A stretch of 64,000 bases of DNA, taken from contig OX596336.1 of NCBI GenBank assembly GCA_951394405.1, forward strand, positions 3,162,001 through 3,226,000, read 5' to 3'. This DNA comes from Coprinellus micaceus. Lineage: Eukaryota > Basidiomycota > Agaricomycetes > Agaricales > Psathyrellaceae. Below are positions 22,201 through 36,181 of this stretch, piece by piece (within the stretch, counting starts at the first letter, position 1; each line of letters opens with the position of its first letter). The translations under genes were made by a program, and so were the position numbers. The notes below the pieces were generated by a model, which worked only from the letters and a program-made list of their open reading frames with translations, did not search any database and was not told the origin of the DNA.

Positions 22201-23489
22201 ATGAATTCATGTGCGCCCGCGTCTAAACACGCGAAGAGCGCCACCTCGAGAAGACGCCCATCCAGTATATCCAATGGCGTTTCCAGGACGGACATGACCG
22301 TGAGTAGATCAATTTCTGGGCCCCTCATCTTTGTCTAACTACTTGAAGGTGAACTTTTGGAGAAGGCAACCCGTGCGTTGACGGATGAGGAGAAGAAGGT
22401 CCTCGACCAAGAATGGGTCGGCAAGGACGGGACCAAACGCAAGCTTGAAGTAAGACATACCCTCTATCACATCTGCCTCGATGACTGACAGAATTGTCCT
22501 AGTACCTCCTTGGTCGTCAGAAGCTGAAGAAGACCTTCCAATACGAAATCAAGTGGCGAGGATTGGACCACAAGTGGAACACATGGGTCCCTCGCGATGA
22601 GCTGATCAACCGAGGATTCACAAAGCTGGTGCAGCAGTTCGATGATCTCGAATCGTCGAGAGAAGGTGCTGGTTCTCGCGATACCCGTATTGACTTCGTC
22701 CGAAAGCACTTGGAAGACATCGGACTGGACGGTGACATCGCTCAGTATAATGAAATCGCTGGCTTGTCAGGGGGTAAGCAATTACGCGCGTGACATTTGG
22801 AGATAGCTGACACTCTGCTGCAGGGCAAAAGATCAAACTCGTCATCGCTGCCTGTTTGTGGAATAATCCCCAGGTCAGTTTTTCTTATCGATATGAATTT
22901 CATTTTCTCATGGTTTCTGCTGCAGATCTGCGTGCTCGATGAACCTAGTAATTTCTTGGATCGTGAAGCCCTTGGAGGCCTCGCTGTCGCCATTAAGGAA
23001 TGGTCGGGGGCTGTGGTACGTGGCTTCGTATTAATGAACTCTTCACACGTCGCTGACCCCTCTCCCAATCCAGGTCATCATCTCCCACAACCATGAGTTC
23101 GTCTCATCGCTCTGTAAGTCGGCTCATGGCTTCCTACGTTGTCGGTGTACCCATGTTTTTACGCAGGCCCGGAGATATGGAATGTTGAGAACGGCCGAAT
23201 GGTCTCTCAAGGTAAATCCGCGGTCGTCGAAGACATTCTTCCTGGGAAGGGCAGCGGGAAGAACACACCACGCGTTGCTACCCCGGCTGCATCTGTAGCG
23301 GCTACCCCAGCAGGCAGTGGTGCTGAAGACGGCTCGAAGCTTATTGTCAAGAAAAGGAAGAAGAAACTCACTCGGAACCAAATTAAGGCCCAGGAAGAAC
23401 GTCGTCGTCTTCGTAAACTCCGCTGGCTGTCTGACGGTGGGCCCAAGCCTGAAGACACCGACAGCGAGACTGAACCCCCCGCTGCTTAG
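19265..23489 (+). CDS. TEF3: Translation elongation factor 3 (EF-3, ABC-F ATPase)
   Basis: EF-3 is the fungal ribosome-bound ATPase that helps release E-site tRNA during elongation. Start ATG 19265 (MADPSSFASLLEALKTAP). Order: HEAT repeats (to about 20340), four-helix region, ABC1 with Walker A GTNGSGKST (20951-20977), signature LSGGWKMKLELARAML (about 21256), and Walker B LLLLDE joined by a 12-base exon to PTNHLDRASVKW. ABC2 has GPNGAGKST (about 22003-22029), the chromodomain-like insert YEIKWRGLDHKWNTWVPRDE (22543-22602), LSGGQKIKLVIAACLWNN, and VLDEPSNFLDREALGG. The tail is Lys-rich (KKRKKKLTRNQIKAQEE) and ends EPPAA at 23489. The A residues Asn-Gly-Ser and PSNFLD (for PTNFLD) differ mildly from the usual EF-3. 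There are at least fifteen introns. Family certain; whether it is the sole EF-3 of the genome cannot be seen. Confidence 0.96.
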
Positions 23490-23962
23490 GGGGAGCCCAT
23501 AGACCGAATAGAGAGCGTACTTTGCGCTCATAGATTCCGACTTTCACGACTGCATGCACTATTTTTGGACACCCATATGGATATCTAATCTATGGTCGTG
23601 GAATCTAAACCCGAGATCTATTTCCCCCACCAACTGATTGGCTTTTCGCTCTGATGATTCCGCTACATCTGCGCCACAAGCACCGCTCGCTTGGCCTGAG
23701 TCTACCGGTGCGTTGTAGAAGCCTGGTCAGCCGGGCCAGAGGTTGCTACGCGTTCAGAGGCGGTCACGGTCTCTGGCTTGAGTCTAGACGCTAGCCATCG
23801 CAGTTGATGCTCAGTGAGGTGTGTATTTCGCTTCGGCCAGACTCCTCACTGAATGCACGCTCTTCGCCGGCCATTACCCACCCGTTTGCCTCGTGTTAGG
23901 CTCGATGGTGCCATGATAAAAACGCAGTTCTTCTTCTCTACCATTGCCGTCCAAGTTTCCTG
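23490..23962. promoter_or_regulatory. Intergenic, EF-3 3' flank and AA9 LPMO promoter
   Basis: A 473-base gap. An AT-rich GATAAAAAC at 23915-23923 lies about 40 bases before the LPMO start and could serve as a TATA-like element. No gene seen. Confidence 0.4.
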
Positions 23963-25302
23963 ATGCAGAGCATTCCCGCCCTCTTCTATTTCATCTTTCT
24001 CGTCTCAAGTTTGGTAGTGCGAGTTGCAGCCCATGGCTTTGTGCATAGTGTGGTCATAGATGGGAAGGAGTACCAAGGGTGGAATCCCTTTTCTGATCCG
24101 TATGCCTCATTGTATCCGCGAATCTGTGCAGATTTCTTCAGTATTGACAAGGAGCCAACACAGGTACAACGACCCTGCCCCTCGAGCGACGAGGAAGGTG
24201 GGAAGCGACGGGTTTGGTAGGTCTTCCTCTCCCCTATGCCAGATTTACTCGTATTCATTAGATCTACAGTGGCAGATTCCGACGCGGATCTGGCTTGTCA
24301 CCACGGCGGAGATGAAGGGACGACTGTACTCGCCGAGGCACCTGCGGGAGGCAAGGTAACGTTCAATTGGGCATATGTGAGTTCCCATTGGCTTTGTCCA
24401 GGATAACTGAGCTTACCTCCGTCTCCTTCCAAGTGGCCAGGAGGTGTGCGCGCTTCTCTGTCTTGTGGCAACTATAGCATCTTTGACGGTTGTGACTTGT
24501 GCGTTCTGGACTAGACCATCAAGGCCCAATCTCGACGTACATGGCGTCTTGCAGCGGTGATTGCTCTTCGTTCTCAGCGAATAGCGCCAAGTGGTTCAAG
24601 ATAGACGCCAACGGTTACTCGGCTAGCGATCGACAATGGGCTGCCGCGAAACTTATTGCAGGTTGGTAATGCGAATCGCTCGCGAAGAAGGTGTGAATCT
24701 CACCTGCGTAACAGCCCAGTCGTCATGGACGTCGACAATTCCGTCGAACCTTGCTCCGGGGCAATACGTGAGTCTCCCTCTTGGCCTGATGCCGGGCGTT
24801 TATATGGGTCTGACCGAACATCTGCAGCTACTTCGAAATGAAATGTAAGCATCCCCTATGGGCTGATCAGCATTAGCGCTTACGGCGTCTCATTTAGTAT
24901 TGCGCTTCACTCCGTTACACCTCAGTTTTACCCGAGCTGCATGTGAGTATTATCTACCTCGTCGGTGACGTCCCTTGACCGTCCCCCGACAGCCAGGTGG
25001 AAGTCACGGGCTCTGGGAGCGGGTATCCTTCTTCGGACGACCTGGCTACCATGCAGGAAGTTTACGGCGGTGCAAGCTGGCCGAATATCTACTTGAGCTT
25101 AAACTTGGACTCGTATCAAGTCCCTGGGCCTGCGGTAGCACGGCTAGACGGGAGTAAACCTGGCTCTCAACCAGTCCAGTCGACTACAAGGCGTGCGAGT
25201 ACAGCTGCTGCACCGTCACAGACGGGAACTTCCGCCCCGACGCAACAAACAGGGGGTCAGTGCGTACTTTCCAGAAGACGTTTCGTCCGGCGCAAGGTGT
25301 GA
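23963..25302 (+). CDS. AA9 lytic polysaccharide monooxygenase (former GH61), secreted
   Basis: Copper enzyme that oxidatively cleaves cellulose or other beta-glucans outside the cell. A signal peptide (MQSIPALFYFIFLVSSLVV..VAA) is followed at once by HGFVHSVVIDGKEYQGWNP, so His1 of the copper brace is exposed by cleavage. Splicing GATCC (24098) to GTACAAC (24162) gives FSDPYNDPAPRATRKV. Later exons give DADLACHHGGDEGTT, AGGKVTFNWAYWPDHQGP (second copper His), STYMASCSGDCSSF, AKWFKIDANGYS, IPSNLAPGQYLLRNE, IALHSVTPQFYPSC (with the conserved His and the axial-Tyr QFY) and VTGSGSGYPSSDDLATMQE. A Ser/Thr/Gln-rich tail follows and no CBM1 module is seen. About eight introns. The LLRHE block usual in the family is LLRNE here. 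Confidence 0.93.
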
Positions 25303-26127
25303 CTCGGATTCACAGCAACTGGTTCCCACCTTAGCCGGGGGTAGATATCTGTCCTGATTTGGGGGTTAATATGTGTTCTTCGTATTTATGTTTTCATTTC
25401 GCAAGCACTATTTAATCTAACGACTGCTTTCGTACATGAATGTGTGACGGTGTTCTCAACGCCCCGACAAGGTCGCTAGACCAAAAACAGGTTCGACGCT
25501 CGAGAGAACAACGAAAGACCAGAACGGTCGAGGCGAGTGATATTGTATGGTGGCTTCCACTCTTTCTTCGAACACGAGCCAGAGAGTCCGAGAAGCGGGT
25601 GGGTGTAAGTGGGCGTCCGATAGACTTCAACACGCGTCAAGGCGCTCTAGAAGTGCTGCAGATTTGTTGCAGACCCTCGGCTTTGCGGACTTTACGTGCA
25701 TCTCGAGGACCCCCTCGGGCTCCGCTTACGTTAAGGCAGGGTGGAGAGCGAGAAAAATAGCGATAAGATAGCTTTTGTACATAGAATAGTAGACGGTAAA
25801 TATTATAAGTAGATAAAGAAGAGAGGGCTCCATCGATAATAGAATGCAGGAGGATGCCAGCTAGATATGTTTACATCACCGAGTGAGACGAGGAAATGAA
25901 AAGGGAATGAGGAGGGAGGGTGGGGAAGTGATATCATACGGCATGGGGGCATAAGGAGCATAAGGGTCATAAGGGTAGGAATGCGAATATTAATGAAGGA
26001 ATTAATGGAGAACCTGTAGGTCTAGAGTCAAGTGGTCTTAAGTATATAATAAGAAGGAAGCAGGGAGAACAAAACCAGCGGGTGTAGCGATGCGAACCAA
26101 GAATCCGAAAATCATATCAATGATTCT
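25303..26127. other. Intergenic, 3' flanks of AA9 and homeodomain genes
   Basis: An 825-base convergent gap, AT-rich in places (25780-26060), consistent with untranslated 3' ends. It holds a 9-base tandem repeat. Small open frames at 25440-25770 lack coding features. Confidence 0.45.
25950..25976. repeat. 9-base tandem repeat, three copies
   Basis: CATAAGGAG (25950-25958) is followed by CATAAGGGT twice (25959-25967, 25968-25976). It lies about 150 bases past the stop of the minus-strand homeodomain gene, so probably in its 3' untranslated region. Confidence 0.8.
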
Positions 26128-27512
26128 TCAATAACCGCGCCATTGCTTGTGCGATTCGTCCTCTGGACTTCGATAGCGACGGCTGGCCGATTGGGAAGTA
26201 TGGGAACGGGGGATGTCTTGTGCCAAGTAGGGGGCCTCGAGGGAAAGCTGTCCGTTCGAGAAGCCCGATGTATGGACTTGTCCGTGGCCCATGCCGTCTT
26301 CCATATGCCTTTCGGATTGAATGGAAGTCGGGCCATACGCCTGGTGAGACGATGATGAGGTGTTGGCCTGTCGATTCGTCTGGCGCATAGATTGGCGCTT
26401 GTTTTGGAACCTGGAGGAAGACTCAGGGGCAATGAAGATCGTGAACAATGGGGAGTACTCACCAGATCTGGACGCTTCTAGCAGACATGTCCAGAGCTTT
26501 AGCAAGAGCGTGGCGCTCTTCAGTAGACGGGAAAGCAGTGCGAGCATAGGTCTCGTTGAGAACCTTGAGCTGATGGGCGTCAGCACGCTTTCGCTTTTTC
26601 TTGACGGTCGTGTCCTCGGGTGATGTGGGGGAGACTGGAGGTGGGGTATGGTAGTTGTTGACCGCAGCGTGTGCGCCTCGGTAACCTGGCGAGGTTGGGC
26701 GAGGCTGCATGCCACGCATGTCGTCGAACATGCCAGGCTGCCCCGAGGTGTTTATGGCGAGTGGGTCGTGGTTTGGCATGTAGTACGCATCGCCGTGACT
26801 TCCACCTGGGTAGGCCGGGTACGAGTTGGCATAAGATGGGTTGGGGGATCGGATGGAGGCGACATGGTTGGGGTTGGAGTACCCACTCATGCTGGAGACA
26901 TCATAGCCACCTGGGGATTGGTGCCAGCGATCGCCACTGGAACTGGTGGCCAGTGGAGGGAGCCTTTGACGGTCCTGTGAGAGCATCGAAGGAGGAGAGG
27001 AGCCCCGAGTGGAATAGCCATAGTGAGAAGGTGCTGGGGAGTATCGTCCGCTCGGCATCATGTCGTAGTTGGGGGAGAAAGACTGTTCCAATTGCGGCGC
27101 TACGGAGCCCAAGCATATGAAGATCAGTGCACGCCTCACTAGATATTAAAGGCGAAATGGACGTACAGTTGCCGGTCCATTGAGGATTACTGTAGAGGGC
27201 TTGGGCTGAGATGTCGTATCTGCCTGGAGACGAGCGTGGTTGCGTGAACGCTGGGTTAGAGTACGCGGGCCCTGTAACGAATGAAGAGCTGTTTGAGATT
27301 GTAAGCTCTGCGTTAGAGTACATGAACAACAGACCTGGAAAAGGTAAGTTGGGAAAAGCTGCAGAGAAAGGAGGCAAGACTGTTCGCCCACCCTGTCCCG
27401 ACGTCTGGTAATAAGGAATCCCTTGTGAATCTCCAGGAGAATTTCTACGTGACTTCCCTATGCTACTAGCATTGACGTAGTAATGATCTTTGGGGACGGA
27501 GGTCGACGACAT
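26128..27512 (-). CDS. Homeodomain transcription factor
   Basis: A DNA-binding regulator with a homeobox near its C-terminal third. The start is the ATG at 27510-27512 (MSSTSVPKDHYYVNASSIGK). The N-terminal half is Ser/Pro/Tyr/Asn-rich and disordered (SPNYDMMPSGRYSPAPSHYG). The homeodomain begins at KKKRKRADAHQLKVLNETYA (about 26600), continues FPSTEERHALAKALDMSAR, and its recognition helix SVQIW/FQNKRQSMRQ is split by an intron (about 26399-26457). The tail is Gln/Ser-rich and ends HKQWRGY at 26128. Two or three more introns lie near 27115-27165 and 27310-27350. It is of the fungal non-mating-type class; I cannot assign it to a named regulator. The single-frame stretch upstream (27515-27922) is treated as leader. 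Confidence 0.88.
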
Positions 27513-28940
27513 TATTAGTGTGGAGGAGATGACAGTAATAGAACAGGGATGGGGATATTAATGGGGATGAGATGAGCGTTCAAGTGAATGCTTAAGTACG
27601 CCAACGGGCCAGCGGTGAGCGATGCAGCAGCAGATCTTGGAAGAGGCAGGGAGTAGGCGTGCAACAAGGATGCGGGACACGAGGTGGGGGGCAGGCCGGA
27701 GGAATGGCTAAGGGTTTGAAATGGCGAGTTGCGATCCCCGCGAATTTGAACGATCTCTGGCACGAGTATGACGGTCGCTTGAGACGAGGCTGGTGAGTAG
27801 ACAGTACAAAGAAGCAAAAGCTTGTTCGTCGGGACTGGCTTAATTGGCAGAAGCAGATACGATTGAATCTCGACCATACTTGGCTGAGTCCATGCCGTTT
27901 GCTCCGAATTCCCAGTTAGCAAGGTTTTTTGGTGGAAAAGAATAGAGATGTCATACTAACACGCGTGGATATCGTTTGTCGCTGTCTGTCTGGCAAATTA
28001 AAACCGCATGTTTGTTCAAGCATCGACACATCGATCCTATCATGGGCATCCAGTCAACAGACGTTTCACCTTCCAAGTTGGGTCAGATCTCGACAATCGA
28101 TACCTCGGATGCAAGACGTCGGACTCCGCCGCAGAACCCTACAAGAGGGAGTGCCGCGCTGGCGGGTCGAGCGGGAAGTCCGCAGAGCAGACCAACGAGG
28201 GAGGAGCAGTTCGGTGATCGGTAGTTATTGCCTTTGGAGCAGGAGGAGACCAACGATGTCCTAGTGCCTCAGATCTCGATGAGAAGCACCAGGTTCCAGG
28301 AACCCTCCTGGTATTCATTTCAGTCGACGACATGACCAAACCGGGGAAGCTGGAGTCGAAATTGCAGAACATCAAATACCAAAAAGCCAAATATGCGCAC
28401 AGCTGTGAAGCTTTCATTGCCTTTCTGCCGTAATTCAAAGGCGCTGTACGTTGCCGTCGCTCACGACTTGAGCTGTAACAAGAGTGAGCCAGCAGCGTTG
28501 ACAACACGAGGTGGCGAGAGCACGTACGGCATATTCGCAGTGATTTGGCAGTCATATCAGAGAAGAGAGGAGAAAAAGGCGGCCGTAGGGGCGATGTGCT
28601 CGACACTGGCAAGACATTATCTGAGTCGCGCACAACGAGGCATCCTGCACGTCGAAATACCCTCTTGTTCCAGTCTCAAGCTTCGACACGACGTGCAGAC
28701 CGTGAATGCAAGGGCAAAGACCAGAGGTCGGTGTCACGCGTAACGACACGTGCCATCAGTAACAAGCGTGACAGTGCCAATCCTGTGATCGACGTATGTT
28801 GTGATGACGGTGCGCTTCTTTGCCAGAGATGGACGGGAATAGGGTGTTGCTGCATCGCTGGATGTCTGGTTGTCGGCCCTTGAGTCCCAACGTCGTCGAG
28901 CTGGACTGAACTTGCTGTTAGCCATTCCTCAACGCCCGCC
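27513..28940. promoter_or_regulatory. Long divergent intergenic region, homeodomain factor / NDR kinase
   Basis: About 1.4 kb between two regulatory genes transcribed outward. The homeodomain side is pyrimidine-rich on the minus strand, as expected for a long leader. It contains an open frame of 135 codons ending two bases before the homeodomain ATG. No family was recognised on either strand. Confidence 0.5.
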
Positions 28941-32434
<3,494 letters not shown>

Positions 32435-32926
32435 AGGTTGGAGGCAAGAGTGTGGACTATGATCGATCACATTTCGAAGTCGGTAGCCTCAGTCTTTTCC
32501 TGCGCTTCAACAAGATCCGCAGGCCTCGAGCTGACTGCCACCACGAGTCGCCTACGGCTCAGGTTGCCTACGTCACGCGTCCCGGGTCCGAGCATAGGGC
32601 CGTTTTATCTATATCCAGTGTTCGAGCAACCGTGTAAACTAGCCATGCAATGGTAACATGTACTTTAGAAAGTGCGGAAATGTGAATGTCCATGTCAGCT
32701 CTGGTATGCATTATTATGAACTAGAAATACAGGTAAAAATACAAGTGATCACGATAAATACTGCGAGGGCGGTAATGAATGTGGATCCTCAGGCCTCAGT
32801 TTCATTCTACGACTCTCTTAGCGAAATCGTCGTGCATGACTGGCAATAAATAGCGTGAGTGTGCAAGAGAAAGGTAATAAGGATAGATGAAATTTGGTAG
32901 CGGGGACCTAGCTCTGGCGTTGAATT
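32435..32926. other. Convergent intergenic stretch
   Basis: This is 3' flank of the kinase and the C2H2 gene. It is moderately AT-rich from 32630 to 32900, consistent with untranslated ends. No gene seen. Confidence 0.4.
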
Positions 32927-34132
32927 TTACTGACGGCTTCGTTTTTCGGGCCTTTCATCGTCTTCTTCGTCCTCAGATGACTCGGATCTGCTTCTCCGAG
33001 ACGCGGAACTTGAGGTAGACGCGATGCTGCCCCTGCGTTGGTGCCATTTGGGGTCCTTAGAGGAGCTGGATGGTGACAAGGGTGGAGCGTCTGTGCTTTG
33101 GCCGACGATTGGGTGATCACTCGCATCGCTAGTCGCCTCTTTCTCTGTGCCCCCTGGTTGTGTGTGCACCCGAGCATGCCGGCGCATGTTGCTTAGAACA
33201 CTAAAACTGCGACCACAGCCTTCTACTGGGCATGCAAATGCTGATAATCATGGCAACAACAGTGATGAGAACGGCACACCCAAACCAACATTAAACACCG
33301 AAACTTACGCTTCTCGCCAGTATGACTATTCAGGTGAATCTAAAGATCGAGAGACTGCTTAGCATCTTAATTTCCGAAGGAGGCCGGAATATAACATTAC
33401 CTTGAGGCTGCTCGGTCTGTTAAAGCCTTTTCCACAATATTGACACTCGTATTTCGCGGCAGGGGGTTCCTCGATGTATGCCGGAATGAGGGAAGGTGGG
33501 GGATATCGAGCGACGGGTGTTCTATCGTCATCATCGGGGTCGTAACGCCGATCCATCCCTGTTGATATGGGCCACGGGGAAGGGCGCAGGACGCCCACCG
33601 TCTGGGATCGTGATGGCGGGTATGTCGGGGGACGGGAATACTGGGCCTCATGGAACTCGCGATGTGCAGGTAGACCACTGGGTATGCGGCCGTCATCATA
33701 TGGTGCGCCTCGCGAGTACTGGGGAGGGTGTTGGTAAGACATGGACCGCTGTAGGGGTCGCTGGTCGTACTCCGGTCGGTGTACCCCTTCGTAGCTATAG
33801 CTTGACCTCGATGGCGTCTGAGAGTAGGAGTGGTTCCATTCCGGGGGTCGGTCAAGGCTTGATCGACGAGAGTCGCCGTGTTCGGAGCCAGGTCTTGAGC
33901 TGTAGCCGCTCTGCTTCATGCTTTAAGTGCCTCACAAAGACTTGTCAACCGACGGACATACGCTGGACGAAGGGCTGCCGTAATATCTTGAGGAGGATTC
34001 TGGGTAGGTCACTCGCTCATCGTGTGGGTCGGAGACACGTAGGCGAGCCATTATGGTCGGCGGTGACTCTTGTCCATGACTTGGGTACTGGGCGAGCTCA
34101 TCTGGAAGACGGTTATCAACGTCCAGAGTCAA
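32927..34132 (-). CDS. C2H2 zinc-finger transcription factor (two fingers)
   Basis: A DNA-binding regulator. A long Ser/Pro/Tyr/Arg-rich N-terminus (MKQSGYSSRPGSEHGDSRRS, about 33919) runs to finger 1, KYECQYCGKGFNRPSSLK, joined by introns to IHLNSHTGEK and then finger 2, FACPVEGCGRSFSVLSNMRR with HARVH. The tail is Ser-rich and then acidic and basic (SESSEDEEDDERPEKRSRQ), a likely nuclear signal, ending at 32927. The start is uncertain. A plausible first exon begins at 34132 (MTLDVDNRLPDELAQYPSHG) and would join in frame through a weak donor near 33945. Otherwise translation starts at 33919. Similar two-finger C2H2 proteins act in mushroom development, but I cannot make that link from sequence alone. 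Confidence 0.82.
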
Positions 34133-34703
34133 GGAAATAGTCGGTAAACAACGGGCGCACCTCGAAACAAGTCTCGTATTGGTGGGAGGGTGACTCGTTG
34201 GTCTGAACCGCCGTGTGAGGAGGGCATTTATTAAAAGGGCGAAAAGGAAAATGAGCGGTTAGCGCATGCGAGCGCATTCATATACGTGAGCTCGGCACAT
34301 CAATCTGTACACATTTAAGGGATTTACAAGAGAGGTCGGGTGTGTCCATTGTTTCCATGTCTGTGGCGAATTGATGAGAAACACAGCCCTCGCCAATTCA
34401 AGATCCCTGTTGCTGGTCGTAAGCGAGTGTCAGTAGTGTCTGAATGGTGATTTCACCTAGATCACGAGAATCTGAGATCGAGGTATGGTAAGATGGGAGA
34501 TGCTCCTAGGTGCAAGGCCTCTCACAACGGCAACTGGGATTACATGGGAGAGGACCCCAGAAAAAGGCAAAAGATTACAGCGAAAATCCAAAAGAAAACA
34601 TCAAATTTTAGGTTAGGAAAGCATCCTGACCAAAAGCATTTGATGAACAAACCAGCGAAATCATGAGGCGGCTGGTTATATTTGCATACACCAAGTCACC
34701 GCA
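34133..34703. other. Intergenic, upstream of C2H2 gene and downstream of BolA
   Basis: About 570 bases holding the C2H2 leader and promoter and the BolA 3' flank. It has A-rich runs (34555-34620). No gene seen. Confidence 0.4.
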
Positions 34704-35228
34704 TTAAGCCTGCGAGACGACCTCAACCTCTTCGGGGGCCTTGGTGTGGAGGGAGAGGGCATGAACGGAGGCCGCGAGCTCCTCCGAGAGGGCGGCGTAG
34801 ATCATGCGATGCCGCTGCATCGTCGACTGCATTCGGCATTGAGATAGGCGCTTCAAACATACACCATATTTGAACGAACGAACTCACTTTGCCTCGAAAC
34901 TCATCAGACACAATGTTTACGGTAAAGTCTGGCCAGCCGGAGGGTGGCGCGCGGAACCGTGATGAGATGGAGCCGGAACTGGAACTGAACAGGGAGCCAC
35001 GTACGAGTTTCACCATTCCCCCCGCCCTCCGCCCTCATAGCAGCGTGATGACGATGCTGCCAGGAGTCATTGGATATCGTCAAGGATTTCGGAGACAGTT
35101 TGACTGTGAGCTACAGAGGTGAGATCAGACCTCCTCGAATGTCGATCGCTTCTATCTCAGCGATAGGTCCATACCTTCTCTTCAATAGAAGCTTGGACAG
35201 GTCCTACTGCTGCAACGTCTGGCTTCAT
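34704..35228 (-). CDS. BOL1: BolA-like protein
   Basis: BolA proteins pair with monothiol glutaredoxins in iron-sulphur cluster delivery or iron sensing. Four exons fit together: from the ATG at 35226-35228, MKPDVAAVGPVQASIEEK; then LTVKLSPKSLTISNDSWQHR and HHAAMRAEGGGNGET; then, across a 76-base intron, HFTVNIVSDEFRGK; then STMQRHRMIYAALSEELAAS and VHALSLHTKAPEEV..VSQA, with stop TAA at 34704-34706. The diagnostic NDSWQH, THF, RHRMIY and HAL positions are all present. About 108 residues, normal for the family. The short N-terminus has no obvious mitochondrial presequence, though one could be added by an unseen exon, so Bol1 versus Bol3 is undecided. Confidence 0.92.
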
Positions 35229-36181
35229 GGCAAAGCTTCTGCGTGAGATGGAGGATATGGACCGGGGAAGACGGGCGAGGAACATTCAGGCCGAGTGATA
35301 GTGGATCGCGGGCGACCTGGATGGCGCTGAAAAGTTGAACAGGCGCTCGTGTTGTCCTTTATTTGGTAACTCTCGGTGACGATCTGATTCCAGAGGTACA
35401 ATCTCCTCACAGGGTTTCAAAACTGCTGAAATCGAGTTCAAAGCCATGTAGACGGCACGCTCGTTGGTCTACTTACCCCTGGGCTTGGCTCTCCGCGCCC
35501 ATACTTTAAATGTCCGAGTCATCCAGCTCTCTCAAGAACCAAGGGAGCAGTAAGGCCAACGAACGGCACACAGATGCGATTCTTGTCAAAAAGATGATGG
35601 TCGGGGAGAGCACAGAATAAGTCGCCCTAGGGGAGGGCGCACCCATGCCTTCTGGAGATGAAGTTCTGGTCACACTGTCTCTGCATATTCATACATACAT
35701 TTGAGCAATCGTGATGATCAGCCGCAAATATGATGGTGACCATGTCGTACATCCTCCCGGGGCTGCTATTCCGGAGGACTTCCACCTTCTGGACGGCTGC
35801 ATCAAAGATAGTCACCTACTGCGGAGATCTGCATGACCCCACCGCTGATTGCACTCCACTGTTCAGTACCACTTTTGAGCCTGCCGTAGATCCCACAGAT
35901 CCGCTACCCTTCAAGTTCCAAGACATTGGCGCCGGGAGAAATCTCACCACCGGAGGGGGCCAGGCTAGCCATTGAGCCTGGCTGGTTACAGACACGCGCC
36001 CTTTCAGTGGGTGTCCTGAATTTGACGCGTTTTAAATGACAGCCCCTTTTAAAACGCGCGATGAGTGTCACACGCATGTGATCGTGTCCTCCACTGTCAC
36101 GCTCCATTGTAACGCGCGGCGTTTGGGACGCGACTCAGACTCTACCGCTCCCACCTCGATTCCGCCTCAGCCTCTGGTACC
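35229..36181. promoter_or_regulatory. Divergent intergenic region, BolA / unrecognised gene
   Basis: About 950 bases. Open frames at 35627-35975 overlap on both strands and have no recognisable domain. The right end carries a cluster of CGCG motifs described separately. Confidence 0.4.
36025..36059. promoter_or_regulatory. ACGCGT box in an 11-base inverted repeat, upstream of 36182 gene
   Basis: CGCGTTTTAAA (36026-36036) and TTTAAAACGCG (48-58 of the same hundred, 36048-36058) are perfect inverted arms with an 11-base spacer. The left arm is part of ACGCGT (36025-36030), the MCB core. More CGCG cores occur at 35995, 36057, 36113 and 36129. The block lies about 120-155 bases before the start codon at 36182. 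Confidence 0.5.

Noticed and set aside
28139..28633. Minus-strand open frame of 164 codons before the NDR kinase
   Set aside because: No recognisable domain, low-complexity composition and overlap with other frames; it sits where the kinase promoter should be.
35627..35975. Overlapping frames on both strands (62 and 81 codons)
   Set aside because: Neither has a motif or splice-supported extension; treated as intergenic.
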